A stretch of DNA of 64,000 nt from an uncultured Verrucomicrobiota bacterium (GTDB lineage: Bacteria; Verrucomicrobiota; Verrucomicrobiia; Opitutales; UBA9783). The translations under genes and the position numbers were made by a program. Shown piece by piece: positions 18,537 through 28,421 of the stretch. Positions within the stretch are counted from its first letter, which is position 1, and each line of letters opens with the position of its first letter. The stretch is from NCBI GenBank assembly GCA_902495005.1, contig CABUVL010000005.1, positions 1 through 64,000 on the forward strand, given 5' to 3'. Below the pieces are notes generated by a model that did not search any database, was not told the origin of the DNA, and saw only the letters and a list, made by a program, of their open reading frames with translations.

Positions 18537-18986
18537 TTATTCGATGACGGTATTGTTCGCGTTGGCGTTTAAAAAGTCTTGTAAGATGATGCTGGCGGCC
18601 CGTGAATCAATGACGCCGGAACGTTTTTTTTGTTTTGCTTTTTTTACATTCAATGGCTTTAGCCCAAACATGTGTTCGGCGGCGTAGGTCGACAATCGTT
18701 CATCCACCCAATGAACGGGTAAATTAAAATTTTTTTGTAGATGCTGTACAAAAAGTTTGACCTCATCAACGCGTTGGCCGGCCGTGCCATTCATGTGTAC
18801 GGGTAAGCCCACGACAAAGGCATCGCACGTTTTTTCCTGTTTGATTTTACTCAAATGAAGCATCACTTGATCCAGTGAGTGCCAATGCACAATGGCCGGT
18901 AGAGGAACAGCCACGCCCAGTTCTTGAGTTCCCCAGCTGAGTCCTATGTACTTTGAACCGTAGTCGATGCCGATGTAGGATGCCAT
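18537..18986 (-). CDS. ruvX: RuvX/YqgF family Holliday junction resolvase-like protein
   Basis: 149 residues. YqgF proteins have an RNase H fold and act in 16S rRNA 5' maturation and possibly on DNA junctions. Seen are the N-terminal YIGIDYGSKYIGLSWG with the first catalytic aspartate, VGLPVHMNGTAGQRVDEVKLF in the middle, and VHWVDERLSTYAAEHM with the conserved DERxST. The late acidic motif appears as GVIDSRAASIILQDFLN. Complete length. It lies 21 bases downstream of secA on the same strand, so probably co-transcribed. Confidence 0.9.
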   Translation of the reverse strand: MASYIGIDYGSKYIGLSWGTQELGVAVPLPAIVHWHSLDQVMLHLSKIKQEKTCDAFVVGLPVHMNGTAGQRVDEVKLFVQHLQKNFNLPVHWVDERLSTYAAEHMFGLKPLNVKKAKQKKRSGVIDSRAASIILQDFLNANANNTVIE

Positions 18987-19007
18987 GCCAGCACTTAAAA
19001 TATGCGT

Positions 19008-21941
19008 TTAGTCCTCATCAAGCTGGGCTCCGCAACATTTTTTGAACTTTTTTCCACTGCCACATGGGCATGGATCATTGCGACCTACTTTTGGCAACGC
19101 ACGCTTTTGTGGCTTTGGCAGTTCAATGTCTGAGCGAGCAGGTTCCGCGTTATTTTCTCCACCGCTTAAGTGAAGATTCCGTCCAATGGTTTGGATGGTC
19201 TTTTCTAAATTTTCAACGCGTGTTGAAGCCCGGAATAGTTGATAACATATGGATTGCCGGATGTTGGAAATCATACGTTCAAAATAATGGTAGGCTTCAT
19301 TTTTATACTCAATCAATGGGTCTTTTTGCCCATAACCGCGAAGGCCAACGCTTTGGCGCAAATCTTCCATCTCCGTCAATTGATTTTGCCAATTGTTGTC
19401 GATGGCGCTTACGATTACCCAGCGTTCCAATCGTTTGGAGGCATCCTCACCTTCAATCGTTTGCTTGGCGGAATAGCTGCTCTTTAACGTGTTGATGATA
19501 AACGTATAAAGCTCTTCTTGGCTTTTGCCAACGCATTGTTCTTCCGTTAAAAAGATGGGGAATTGGATGTTTAGCCAATGGATGTAATTACTTAATGCAT
19601 CCGACCTTTGCAGCGGGCCTTTTTGGTCTTCTAGGACATTTGATCGGTACTTGATCTCTTCCTCAACGAGCTCCCAAATTAACTGCAAGGGTTGCTCCAT
19701 GGAAAGCGCTTCATTACGCAAGCCGTAAATGATTTCGCGTTGTTGATTGAGAACGTCATCGTACTGCAACAATCGTTTGCGGATGGAATAATTGTGTTGT
19801 TCCACCTTTTTTTGTGCGGATTGGATGGAGCGATCTAAGAATGGGTGTGTGAGTTCCTCATCTTCACCCATTGATTTTTCTAAAAATGCACCAATGGGAC
19901 CCGCATTGGCAAATAAGCGCATCAAGTCGTCTTCCAGTGAGACAAAAAATTTCGAGCGTCCCGGATCTCCTTGACGCGAACAGCGTCCGCGCAACTGCCG
20001 ATCAATACGCCTGGATTCGTGGCGTTCGGTTCCGATGACGAATAGGCCTCCTAATTTATCGACGCCTTCGCCAAGTTTGATGTCGGTGCCTCTACCGGCC
20101 ATGTTGGTGGCAATGGTTACGGCCCCGCGTTGACCGGCGAGTGCGACAATTTCTGCCTCTTGTTGGTGATACTTGGCATTTAAAACGTTGTGCGGAATGT
20201 GCAATTGTTTCAGCATCTTACTGAGAATTTCAGACGCCTCGACAGACGCCGTGCCTACGAGAACAGGTTGTCCCGTTTGATGTGCCTTTTCAATTTCCTT
20301 AAGAACGGCGTGATACTTGGCTCGGCGTGTCTTGTACACAACGTCATGATCGTCTTGTCGAATGCATGGGCGGTGGGTAGGAATAGCCATGACCTTCAAT
20401 TTGTAGATGTCGAAAAATTCTTGGGCTTCGGTTTCAGCGGTTCCCGTCATACCGGCGAGTTTTTCGTACATGCGAAAATAATTTTGCAAGGTAATGGTCG
20501 CGTAAGTTTTCGATTCCTTGTCGATGGACACGTCTTCTTTGGCTTCAATTGCTTGGTGAAGGCCATCGCTCCAACGCCGTCCCGGCATGGCACGACCCGT
20601 GTTTTCATCAATAATTACGACCTTGCCGTCCATGACGATGTACTGGTCGTCTTTTTCATAGAGCGTGTAGGCGCGCAATAATTGACTCAGGCAATGGATG
20701 CCTTCGCTGCGGGTCACGAAAGTTTTTTCAGCCTCCTGACGCAAGCCCTGCTTTTGCATGTCACTGATGTCCTTTCGGCCGTCAATTTCACTAAAAATAG
20801 CGGGCAGGTCGGGTAAAGTGAATGCATTAGGGTCATTGGGTTGTAGGGTGTTGCGGCCTTTTTCGCTTAAATCGGCCTGCTGATTCTTTTCGTCAATCGT
20901 GTAATACAGTTCTTCTTTTAATTTGTGCGCGCGTTCCCGGTTAAAGTCGGCGATCATTTGAGTCTCGAATTTATCAAAGGCGCGTCGAGTTTTTCCATTT
21001 TCCAATAAATGCAGCAGTTGGCGATTTTTGGGATTTCCAATTTTGACCTGGTACAGTTTTTCAAGACCTTGTTCGAACTCGGGATCTTTTTCGGAGGCTT
21101 CTAAATTGGTTGTGGCCGATTCTATCAAGTCGATGCACAGACGATTTTGCAGGCGGAATAAGCGTTGGACGCCGGGTTTTAACTTTAGGAAGGTGCCCTC
21201 GCTCGATTCCTCTGCGGTACCTGAAATGATCAGTGGGGTACGAGCTTCATCGATGAGGATGGAGTCCACTTCGTCGACGATGCAGAAATAATGTTCACGT
21301 TGAACTTGGTCTTCCACGCGGAAAGCCATGCCATTGTCACGTAGGTAGTCGAAGCCGAATTCGGAGGCGGTGCCATACGTGATATCTTTGCGGTACGCGT
21401 CGATACGATCGGATTGTGACATGTCGTGTTGGATGCAACCAACGCTGATATTCAAAAAGTTAAATAAAAATCCCATCCATTGGGAATCTCTCCTGGCGAG
21501 GTAATCGTTGACCGTCACCAATTGACAATTTTTGCCCGTTAAAGCATTTAAATAGAGGGGGAGGGTCGCGACCAGAGTTTTACCTTCGCCCGTCGCCATT
21601 TCTGCGATATACCCGCGATGCAATGCGATACCGCCGATTAATTGAACGTCGTAGTGAACCATATTCCAGGTTAGGTTGTGCTCACAGACGACGGATTGGT
21701 GGCCCACTAAGCGGCGAGCTGCATTCTTAACGGTTGCAAAAGCTTCGGGGAGTAATTGATCCAGGCTTTCTCCATTTTTGTAACGATTGCGGAATTGCTC
21801 TGTATGGTTTTTGAGATCATCGTCGGACAATTGTTGATATTGTGACTCGAGCGCATTAATTTTTTGAACGATGGGCTTACACTCTTGCCAGAATTTTTTG
21901 TAATGCCTGCCGGCGAAATGCTTTAAAAGTTTCGTAAACAT
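19008..21941 (-). CDS. secA: Preprotein translocase ATPase SecA
   Basis: 977 residues. SecA drives Sec-dependent export through SecYEG. Walker A is AEMATGEGKTLVATLPL near residue 110, and the DEAD-like box is VDEVDSILIDEARTPLIISG. Motifs GTASVEASE, TNMAGRGTDIKLG and QLRGRCSRQGDPG follow. The C-terminus carries the SEC-C zinc motif NDPCPCGSGKKFKKCCG. An insertion of about 100 residues after LIISG, as in several PVC and Bacteroidetes SecA proteins, explains the length. ruvX follows closely. Confidence 0.96.
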   Translation of the reverse strand: MFTKLLKHFAGRHYKKFWQECKPIVQKINALESQYQQLSDDDLKNHTEQFRNRYKNGESLDQLLPEAFATVKNAARRLVGHQSVVCEHNLTWNMVHYDVQLIGGIALHRGYIAEMATGEGKTLVATLPLYLNALTGKNCQLVTVNDYLARRDSQWMGFLFNFLNISVGCIQHDMSQSDRIDAYRKDITYGTASEFGFDYLRDNGMAFRVEDQVQREHYFCIVDEVDSILIDEARTPLIISGTAEESSEGTFLKLKPGVQRLFRLQNRLCIDLIESATTNLEASEKDPEFEQGLEKLYQVKIGNPKNRQLLHLLENGKTRRAFDKFETQMIADFNRERAHKLKEELYYTIDEKNQQADLSEKGRNTLQPNDPNAFTLPDLPAIFSEIDGRKDISDMQKQGLRQEAEKTFVTRSEGIHCLSQLLRAYTLYEKDDQYIVMDGKVVIIDENTGRAMPGRRWSDGLHQAIEAKEDVSIDKESKTYATITLQNYFRMYEKLAGMTGTAETEAQEFFDIYKLKVMAIPTHRPCIRQDDHDVVYKTRRAKYHAVLKEIEKAHQTGQPVLVGTASVEASEILSKMLKQLHIPHNVLNAKYHQQEAEIVALAGQRGAVTIATNMAGRGTDIKLGEGVDKLGGLFVIGTERHESRRIDRQLRGRCSRQGDPGRSKFFVSLEDDLMRLFANAGPIGAFLEKSMGEDEELTHPFLDRSIQSAQKKVEQHNYSIRKRLLQYDDVLNQQREIIYGLRNEALSMEQPLQLIWELVEEEIKYRSNVLEDQKGPLQRSDALSNYIHWLNIQFPIFLTEEQCVGKSQEELYTFIINTLKSSYSAKQTIEGEDASKRLERWVIVSAIDNNWQNQLTEMEDLRQSVGLRGYGQKDPLIEYKNEAYHYFERMISNIRQSICYQLFRASTRVENLEKTIQTIGRNLHLSGGENNAEPARSDIELPKPQKRALPKVGRNDPCPCGSGKKFKKCCGAQLDED

Positions 21942-22241
21942 ATGTGATCTTTATAAGTAAATGAAGATACAGGTATTTTAGTAAAAATCCATCTTTTTTA
22001 AACGTTTTGTGCTTTGGATGTGATATTCTAGAATTTTATTGGGAAATTTTTACACTTTAAGTCTGGAAGAAGTGTTAATCGATCTGTAAAAGTCAAAAGT
22101 TTTTTTTAAGTTAAAGAGCCATTTGTCCAATTATCCGATGTTTAATTGAACGGCTACGCGTGGGATTCAATTTATCAGAGCTTGTCGACGTGCAAAGGAT
22201 TTATGGCGTAGAACAATGAAGCTTGTGTTGAAGGGAAATAA
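21942..22241. other. Gene-free stretch upstream of secA
   Basis: 300 bases, AT-rich in the part next to secA, where its minus-strand promoter must lie; I cannot point to clear boxes. No RNA gene or ORF with protein-like composition was seen. Confidence 0.35.
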
Positions 22242-22976
22242 CTACAGCTCTTCCTCTAAAAACTGAGGGATTGTTGGGATAAGTAATCGACCGCAATGTT
22301 CGCAAAATTCGGGTGTCATGGAGGCCGTAACGCGTGCGACGGTATCGTTGGACACCGTCAGGTGGCATCCTGAGCAGCGATTTCCGTTGGTCAGAGGGAC
22401 GATAAGTGGGAATGCTTTGGTGCATTTTCTTAAAATGACGTAAGCCTCATAAAAAGGGCCTTTGAGGGCCGATTCAAAGGCGTGAAGCGCTTGTTGTTGC
22501 TCTTCGTACTGAGATTGGGCCTGTGCACACGCCTGGGTAAGTTGTTGTAGCTGCTGCTTGAGCGCGTTGATGACATTGGCTGAGTCGTCGATGTCACTTT
22601 GGTAGAGAGCTCTTTGATGTTCGATTTCGTCCAAGGCGTTGAGCAATTCTGTTTCAAGTTCCCCAATTTTTTGTTTTAAGTCCGCGATTGATTTTTCCAG
22701 CGCTTGGTATTCACCCGATTTTTTTGTGATGGCTTGTTGAGTTTTTTGCTTGATGAGAAGCTCTTCCCATGTGTGCAGTTGTAATTCATTGTGTTCGTAC
22801 TGCACTTCAAGCGCATGAATGGCTTGTTGTTTTTGATTTAACGTTTGATGGACAGCTTCAATTTTATTTTGAATGCGTGAAATTTCAGAGGCTAACGATT
22901 GAACTTGTTTTTGTTGAGCGATAGCGGATTGGTCAAGAGCCTGCAAATCCAATAATTGTTTCAGGAGTAAGTGCAC
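22242..22976 (-). CDS. Coiled-coil protein with C4 zinc ribbon, CdsZ/CT398-like
   Basis: 244 residues from a GTG. A long antiparallel-type coiled coil (about 5-180, rich in Q, E, K and L) is followed by a C4 zinc ribbon with CSGC at about 199-202 and CEHC at about 223-226. This is the zf-RING_7 family (PF02591). The chlamydial member CT398/CdsZ was reported to bind RpoN and T3SS proteins, which is relevant because T3SS genes flank this one at 8-12 kb and 23-25 kb. The family is also widespread in bacteria without T3SS, so the link is only suggestive. Confidence 0.8.
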   Translation of the reverse strand: MHLLLKQLLDLQALDQSAIAQQKQVQSLASEISRIQNKIEAVHQTLNQKQQAIHALEVQYEHNELQLHTWEELLIKQKTQQAITKKSGEYQALEKSIADLKQKIGELETELLNALDEIEHQRALYQSDIDDSANVINALKQQLQQLTQACAQAQSQYEEQQQALHAFESALKGPFYEAYVILRKCTKAFPLIVPLTNGNRCSGCHLTVSNDTVARVTASMTPEFCEHCGRLLIPTIPQFLEEEL

Positions 22977-23089
22977 AGGGCTTATCTAAGCTGATGAGAT
23001 GTGTTTTGTAAAAGAAATTTTTTGAAAATGTTAAGATTTTGTCGGAAATTTTTTAAAAACTTGGCGTGAAAATTGCTATTAAGCTAGCC

Positions 23090-23458
23090 ATGGACTTGAG
23101 TGAAAATGGTGAAAATCAGGCCGCAGCCTTGCTTGAAAGGTTAAAGGATATGGACAAGCAATTGAGTGAATTGCAAAAAAAATTAGCTGAGTCCAAGCTA
23201 GGAGGCATCAAAAACAGCTTTTTTACGGCGAATAACATAAAAGAGACCATAGCATTGTTAGAAAAAGTTAATCCAGAAGATAAGAATTTGATCCACACGC
23301 TTCGCAGCATGATTCCATTGGCGGAAAAGTCAGATGACGAATTGGAACGCCTGGCGGATCGAGAGAAAATCAAGTCTGAGCCTTCAAATGAACCCCATGA
23401 AGGAACTGCTTTCACCTCAAAAGTTAAATGTAAAATCCCCTGCAATCGATTGATTTAG
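23090..23458 (+). CDS. Small helical protein upstream of the second tip-like gene
   Basis: About 122 residues from the ATG at 23090; a GTG at 23066 is also in frame and adds eight residues. The protein is charged and helical, with a coiled-coil stretch AALLERLKDMDKQLSELQKK near the start, and no membrane segment. I do not recognise the family. It ends two bases before the start of the tip-like gene, so the two are surely co-translated. In Yersinia the small helical protein LcrG precedes the tip LcrV and binds it, so a chaperone or regulator role is a reasonable inference. Confidence 0.6.
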   Translation: MDLSENGENQAAALLERLKDMDKQLSELQKKLAESKLGGIKNSFFTANNIKETIALLEKVNPEDKNLIHTLRSMIPLAEKSDDELERLADREKIKSEPSNEPHEGTAFTSKVKCKIPCNRLI

Positions 23459-23460
23459 TC

Positions 23461-25323
23461 ATGTCTATATCTACAACCTATTCTTATCCAGTGCCATTGT
23501 CGGCGGCGACAAAGGAACCCATTGTTTCAAGTGGTACCTCGGATATACAGTCGATTAAAGCTGCTTACCAAGCTTTGTTCGGAGACACTGGCGTTCATAC
23601 GAGGATTTTAAATGGTTTGTTCGAGCAATTAAAAAATATTTTAGAGAATGGGCGTAATACAGGCCAAGGTCAAGATAAGCTAACAAATATTCAGAATACC
23701 TTTAATTCGACGGACGATCTAAATGCCATTGTAGAAGCCTTAGAAACGAAAATTACCTGGGATTTTAAAAACACTGACAACAATAAGTTATGTAAGGAGG
23801 GAATACACGCGTATATTTTTTATTTAAAGGATGTCGTCGCGGATTTAAAGCAGATGAGCACTTACGTCAGTGCAGCGCAAGAACTTTTAGAAAAATTGGA
23901 CAATGCCAACAGCGACAACGCGCACGTTATTTTTGATAAATTGAGTACCTACGATCAATTTTGCGAGGAGATTGTACAAGGTTTTACTGAACATTTTGAT
24001 ACTAAAAATGGCGAGTATGTAATCTCAACTGCCAAATCCACAGAATGCTTAGATACCAAGGGCTTGAAAGCTGCCACTGTGATGGAAATGAGTGATCTTT
24101 GGAATAAGTCTAACCTTGATGATTTTCGTAGCAGTGCCGATGTTCAAGTCTTCAATCAATTGCGTAAGCTGGAAAAATTAAAATACATTCGGATGTACTA
24201 CAATATCATTTTGGGCAATACAGGTTTGCAAACGGTATTCCCAGATGATTTAAGTACGGGCTACCCTTGTGTCCCCAATGATAGCAGCTCGGAGAGCGCG
24301 ACGAGTGAAGTGCAAGAAATGGGTGGCTTGGAGATGTTTTACATCGGTTATTTAATTAGCCGTGACGGGCCCATCAATGCGTTGTCTTCTTTCTTAGAAG
24401 TGAAAACGCAAGCCTTGCGTCAAAATATTGCTCTTATGATGGAGAAGGTGGGGGCGTGTAATCGTTACCTGAGTTTTATCAATAGAGGCCTAGATTTGCT
24501 CAATACAAGTCAATCAGGAGGTAATTCGGCGATTCCTCCAGGTGCCTACGTGGCTTTAACGTTTTTCTGCGGAGGGACCATGCGTGGTTTGAAAACGATA
24601 AAGCACCCGGACGGTGGAGAGGCGCAGTACTTTGTCTTTTCAACGGATGAATATGATAGCAATGGTTATAGCTTAAGTGGTTCAAAGAAGAGTGGCAATG
24701 GACGTTATTTGTTAATTAAATCGGATGACTCAACTTTGGATAATTTCTTAGGTGGGTCGACGGGCTACGCCACTGATTGGTGGAGAAAAGATAATAAATA
24801 TACTTGGGATATTGAAAAGTATAATGAAACCTTATCAGATAAAGAGGGAACTTCATTAGGGGTCCAGTTTACAGTTGATGGAATGGATAATGTTAGCTTT
24901 TATAAAGGTTTTGCACGCACTTATTTCAATAAAGATCCTAAAGACAATACAGTTGATTTAAGGCCCACCGCTTCTTATAACGACACCAAAACTAATGAAA
25001 ACGGTGAGTATATCGTAGCGGTTCCAAGCAGCGCTGATGTTGCTAAGTCTTGGCTTCCAAAACAACTGGCGGTTGACAAAGTACTCCCATCGAGTGCCCA
25101 AAGATATAATAGTAATTGGTTCGAAAAAATAGATGCCACGGTGCTCAATTCTTGGACGACGGCCTTTACCAATAAGTCGCAGTACATCAACACGTACATT
25201 GAAACCATCAATAATGACGTGTCGACCATGCGTACGAAAATCGATACGTTCGATTCCGCATCCTCAACCTTTAGAAACCGCGCGTACGATACCTACTCGA
25301 GCATTGTGTCGCGTATCAGTTGA
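23461..25323 (+). CDS. Second T3SS tip-like secreted protein
   Basis: 620 residues. Paralogue of the protein at 9846-11963. Shared blocks are LEKLKYIRMYY, LEMFYIGYLISRDGP, SSFLEVKTQALRQNIA, AKSWLPKQLAV and a C-terminal NNDVSTMRTKIDTF helix followed by STFRNRA. The N-terminal 25 residues are S/T-rich without a Sec signal, as expected for a T3SS substrate. The region at about 390-540 diverges from the paralogue and is about 85 residues shorter overall. Only the small gene upstream accompanies it; there is no translocator or SycD chaperone here. Tip function is inferred from the paralogue's operon. Confidence 0.6.
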   Translation: MSISTTYSYPVPLSAATKEPIVSSGTSDIQSIKAAYQALFGDTGVHTRILNGLFEQLKNILENGRNTGQGQDKLTNIQNTFNSTDDLNAIVEALETKITWDFKNTDNNKLCKEGIHAYIFYLKDVVADLKQMSTYVSAAQELLEKLDNANSDNAHVIFDKLSTYDQFCEEIVQGFTEHFDTKNGEYVISTAKSTECLDTKGLKAATVMEMSDLWNKSNLDDFRSSADVQVFNQLRKLEKLKYIRMYYNIILGNTGLQTVFPDDLSTGYPCVPNDSSSESATSEVQEMGGLEMFYIGYLISRDGPINALSSFLEVKTQALRQNIALMMEKVGACNRYLSFINRGLDLLNTSQSGGNSAIPPGAYVALTFFCGGTMRGLKTIKHPDGGEAQYFVFSTDEYDSNGYSLSGSKKSGNGRYLLIKSDDSTLDNFLGGSTGYATDWWRKDNKYTWDIEKYNETLSDKEGTSLGVQFTVDGMDNVSFYKGFARTYFNKDPKDNTVDLRPTASYNDTKTNENGEYIVAVPSSADVAKSWLPKQLAVDKVLPSSAQRYNSNWFEKIDATVLNSWTTAFTNKSQYINTYIETINNDVSTMRTKIDTFDSASSTFRNRAYDTYSSIVSRIS

Positions 25324-25599
25324 TGCTTGTAAGCTGGTAGAACGTTAACTAAGGGACGGAAAACGTGTTCATCGTCCTTATTTACAGTTAATTACGTCCT
25401 AGCGTGATTATTTTTACAAGCTTGCTTTATCGAGGCGTGTGGTGTTTTGCGTTGGAGGAGTGATGTCGTTTACGGAAGTTTGACTAAACGATGAACTCGC
25501 TTCGGGGAATTGTCGTCGATTGTTTTGTTAATGTCCCGTCTTTCAGAAAGCTCTGATGAGCGCGCTGTCAAAAATGGATGACAACTCGATTGAATCGAG

Positions 25600-26802
25600 C
25601 TACTGCTGTGTTGGCCTGAGATACCTGTACTGAGTTATGAGACTTATGAAGCACAAGAGGTTGAATCCGCAGAAAATTTGAGCACTTGTCAGATAGCCGC
25701 GAAAAGCCAGTAAGCTGTACAAATACGGGCCGAACGCGCTGCATAAGGTTTGATAAACGGTTAAAATTGCGCACCCGGAAGGTATTTGTTCCTTAGATAA
25801 CGTCAGTGGTGGTAAGACGTAAATGAGTGTGCGGCTGAGGCTCATGCTGACTGAGTAGCTGGCAATGATTCCACAAGAGCCGAACTGGGTTGACAAGAAC
25901 AGTGGGCTCATGCTGAGTGCAATGAGTGTTATGGATAATAAGTAAATGGCTAGCCCACGTATTTTTGTAATGAGAAAGGAACACAGGGGAGATAGAATAA
26001 GGTAGGCAATGGACATGGGCAAGAACAACTTGTAAGCCGCACTTACGGGCAGCCCACTCTCGACGACGAAATCGGAAAGGTGAAAGGTCAAGCCTGTTGC
26101 TTGTAAGCTGTACAGAGCCACGAGTGCAAGAGATAATTTAAAGGCACGCGGATATTGCTTAAATCGAAGGTGCGCTTGATCTGCGGTGGAAGTTGTTGTG
26201 AGGCTCGGAAATTTTTTGGGTATGAAAAATACAATGAGGCCAATGCATGTAATTTCGAACCACCAAATCTTATCCCATTGATACGTCGCTTGAACTTTTG
26301 CAAGCAGGTAGATGAACAGGCTGGCACCTACGATCAGAACGCTGGTGTGGAGCGTGGCGATCCATGCACAGACGTATTGCGGGTAGGATAACGCCGTCCA
26401 CGTTCTTACACATAACGGTAAAATGCCTTGGCAGCAAAGTCGCATACCCGTAAATGTAAGGCCTAAAATTAGAAATGTTAGACAGGTCGAACTGTGATGA
26501 AAGGAGACTTGAATGAGTGCGATTAAGCACAACATAAGTAGCCCGTAAGCCCCCGTGAACAACTTTCTAATGGACAATTTTTGGGTAAATATGTGGCCTA
26601 TGTACATGACGCACAAGCTGGCCAAAAATGTTCCAATTGTATAGGTGAGAGAGAGTGGCTTGTCACTTATGTTGAGTTGGTCTTGCAGATAGGGTTTGAA
26701 GCAAGCAAAGAAGGGTGTACGCCCTAAGGTAGAGGGGAACACAAGCAGTGTACTTAAGATGGAAAATTTTAGGAGTGATCTTGAGTATTTGATGGCCGCC
26801 AT
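25600..26802 (-). CDS. MFS transporter, paralogue of the 16-17 kb gene
   Basis: About 400 residues from the ATG at 26802 (MAAIKYSRSLLKFS); the longer frame to 26874 would overlap the proS upstream region and lacks support. About 12 membrane segments. It shares QATGLTFHLSDF and LFLPMSIAYLILSPL with the related stretches of the transporter at 15982-17190. Canonical MFS loop motifs are weak, so the family is divergent. The substrate is unknown. Divergent from proS, with about 146 bases between start codons. Confidence 0.78.
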   Translation of the reverse strand: MAAIKYSRSLLKFSILSTLLVFPSTLGRTPFFACFKPYLQDQLNISDKPLSLTYTIGTFLASLCVMYIGHIFTQKLSIRKLFTGAYGLLMLCLIALIQVSFHHSSTCLTFLILGLTFTGMRLCCQGILPLCVRTWTALSYPQYVCAWIATLHTSVLIVGASLFIYLLAKVQATYQWDKIWWFEITCIGLIVFFIPKKFPSLTTTSTADQAHLRFKQYPRAFKLSLALVALYSLQATGLTFHLSDFVVESGLPVSAAYKLFLPMSIAYLILSPLCSFLITKIRGLAIYLLSITLIALSMSPLFLSTQFGSCGIIASYSVSMSLSRTLIYVLPPLTLSKEQIPSGCAILTVYQTLCSAFGPYLYSLLAFRGYLTSAQIFCGFNLLCFISLITQYRYLRPTQQ

Positions 26803-26948
26803 ACCATCATTAACTTTGCAAACGGCACACTTGTCAAGTTTCGATCCGCTTGCGCTGTGAAGGCCTACTTGCATCTGACTGCACGTCTGAGAAATGCTGG
26901 AAAAATGTTTGCCAAAAAACCTTAGCCGGTGCTTTGATATTACTCATT

Positions 26949-28421
26949 ATGAAAAAGACGGGCATCACTCCGACAAGAGCAGAAAATTATGCTGAATGGT
27001 ACCAAGAGCTCATTCGCGCGGCGGATTTGGCCGAAAATTCCCCCGTTAGAGGCTGCATGATCATTAAGCCACAAGGTTATAGCCTGTGGGAAAATATACA
27101 GCACAAGATGGATCGGCGCTTTAAGGAAACGGGCCACCAAAATGCCTATTTCCCTCTGTTCATTCCTTTAAATTATTTGGAACGTGAGGCTAAGCACGTC
27201 GAGGGCTTTGCGAAGGAATGCGCGGTGGTTACGCATGCAAAGTTGATGTTAAACGATGATCATCAACTTGTTCCGTGTGCACCGTTGGAGGAACCACTCA
27301 TCGTTAGACCGACTTCTGAAACCATTATCGGAGAAGCCTTCTCTCGTTGGGTTGAGTCGTACCGCGACCTGCCCGTACTCATCAATCAGTGGGCCAACGT
27401 CGTTCGTTGGGAGATGCGGACGAGATTATTTTTACGTACCTCCGAATTTTTGTGGCAAGAGGGGCACACCGCGCACGCCACTCCCGAAGAGGCTATGGAG
27501 GAGACTCTAAAAATGTTGGAAGTCTATCGGGAAATCGCAGAAAAAGAATTGGCGATTCCTGTGATTGTTGGAGAAAAGACCGCCAGCGAACGTTTCCCGG
27601 GTGCCGTGGCAACTTACACTTTGGAGGCGATGATGCAGGATAAGAAGGCCTTGCAATTGTGTACATCGCACTTTTTGGGCCAAAATTTTGCACGCGCCAT
27701 GGGAATTTCTTTTATAGATGAGGACGGACAAAAGAAGTACGCTTGGACAACTTCGTGGGGTTCGACAACGCGGCTCATCGGTGCGCTCATTATGACACAT
27801 TCGGACGATGACGGTCTCGTTGTTCCACCGCATATCGCCAGTGTGCAAGTTGTTATTTTGCCAATTATTCACGCCGACGAAACGCGGGCCGCGATTGAAA
27901 CTTATTGTGCAGATTTGCAAAAGTCATTGCAGGCTGCCCACATTCAGGCTCAGGTGGATACGCGCGATATGCGTGGCGGTGAGAAACGTTGGCAGTGGAT
28001 TAAACGAGGTGCGTGTTGCATCGTGGAAGTGGGGGCAAAGGAGGTGGAAAATCAAGCCGTTACCTTTGCTATGCGGGATGGTATATCTCAAAGAGAACTC
28101 GCCTCTCGTGACAGTTTCGTCCAAAACATATCTGCGTACTTGGAAGCCTTTCAAGGGCGTCTGTACGAGAATGCATTGCGTCGACGTGAAGAGGCCAGTG
28201 TACGCATTTCTAACGAGGAAGAGCTGTACGCATTTTTTCAAAATCAGGGCGGGTTTGCTTTAGCTTATTGGTCAGAAGATCCCGCGGCTGAAGCAAAAAT
28301 TAAGAATGACTTGAAGGTGACGGTACGTTGCATTCCGCAGCAATATTTGGGAGATACGGGCCCCTGCGTTATGACGGGTAAGCCCGCTTGCCCGCTTGCC
28401 GTGTTCGCAAAGTCGTACTAA
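26949..28421 (+). CDS. proS: Prolyl-tRNA synthetase, archaeal/eukaryotic type (ProS type 3)
   Basis: 490 residues from the ATG at 26949 (MKKTGITPTRAENYAEWYQEL). It charges tRNA-Pro. Class II motif 2 is visible as WEMRTRLFLRTSEFLWQEGHTAH and motif 3 as SWGSTTRLIGALIMTHSDDDGLVVPP. The anticodon-binding domain follows (QVVILPI to KRWQWIKRGACCIVEVG), and the C-terminal domain has the TGPCVMTGKP-type ending. It lacks the bacterial editing insertion, typical of the short form. Upstream in-frame codons from 26850 are probably untranslated. Confidence 0.94.
   Translation: MKKTGITPTRAENYAEWYQELIRAADLAENSPVRGCMIIKPQGYSLWENIQHKMDRRFKETGHQNAYFPLFIPLNYLEREAKHVEGFAKECAVVTHAKLMLNDDHQLVPCAPLEEPLIVRPTSETIIGEAFSRWVESYRDLPVLINQWANVVRWEMRTRLFLRTSEFLWQEGHTAHATPEEAMEETLKMLEVYREIAEKELAIPVIVGEKTASERFPGAVATYTLEAMMQDKKALQLCTSHFLGQNFARAMGISFIDEDGQKKYAWTTSWGSTTRLIGALIMTHSDDDGLVVPPHIASVQVVILPIIHADETRAAIETYCADLQKSLQAAHIQAQVDTRDMRGGEKRWQWIKRGACCIVEVGAKEVENQAVTFAMRDGISQRELASRDSFVQNISAYLEAFQGRLYENALRRREEASVRISNEEELYAFFQNQGGFALAYWSEDPAAEAKIKNDLKVTVRCIPQQYLGDTGPCVMTGKPACPLAVFAKSY

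Noticed and set aside
20190..20681. 163-codon plus-strand ORF inside secA
   Set aside because: Antisense to conserved SecA motifs; no independent support.
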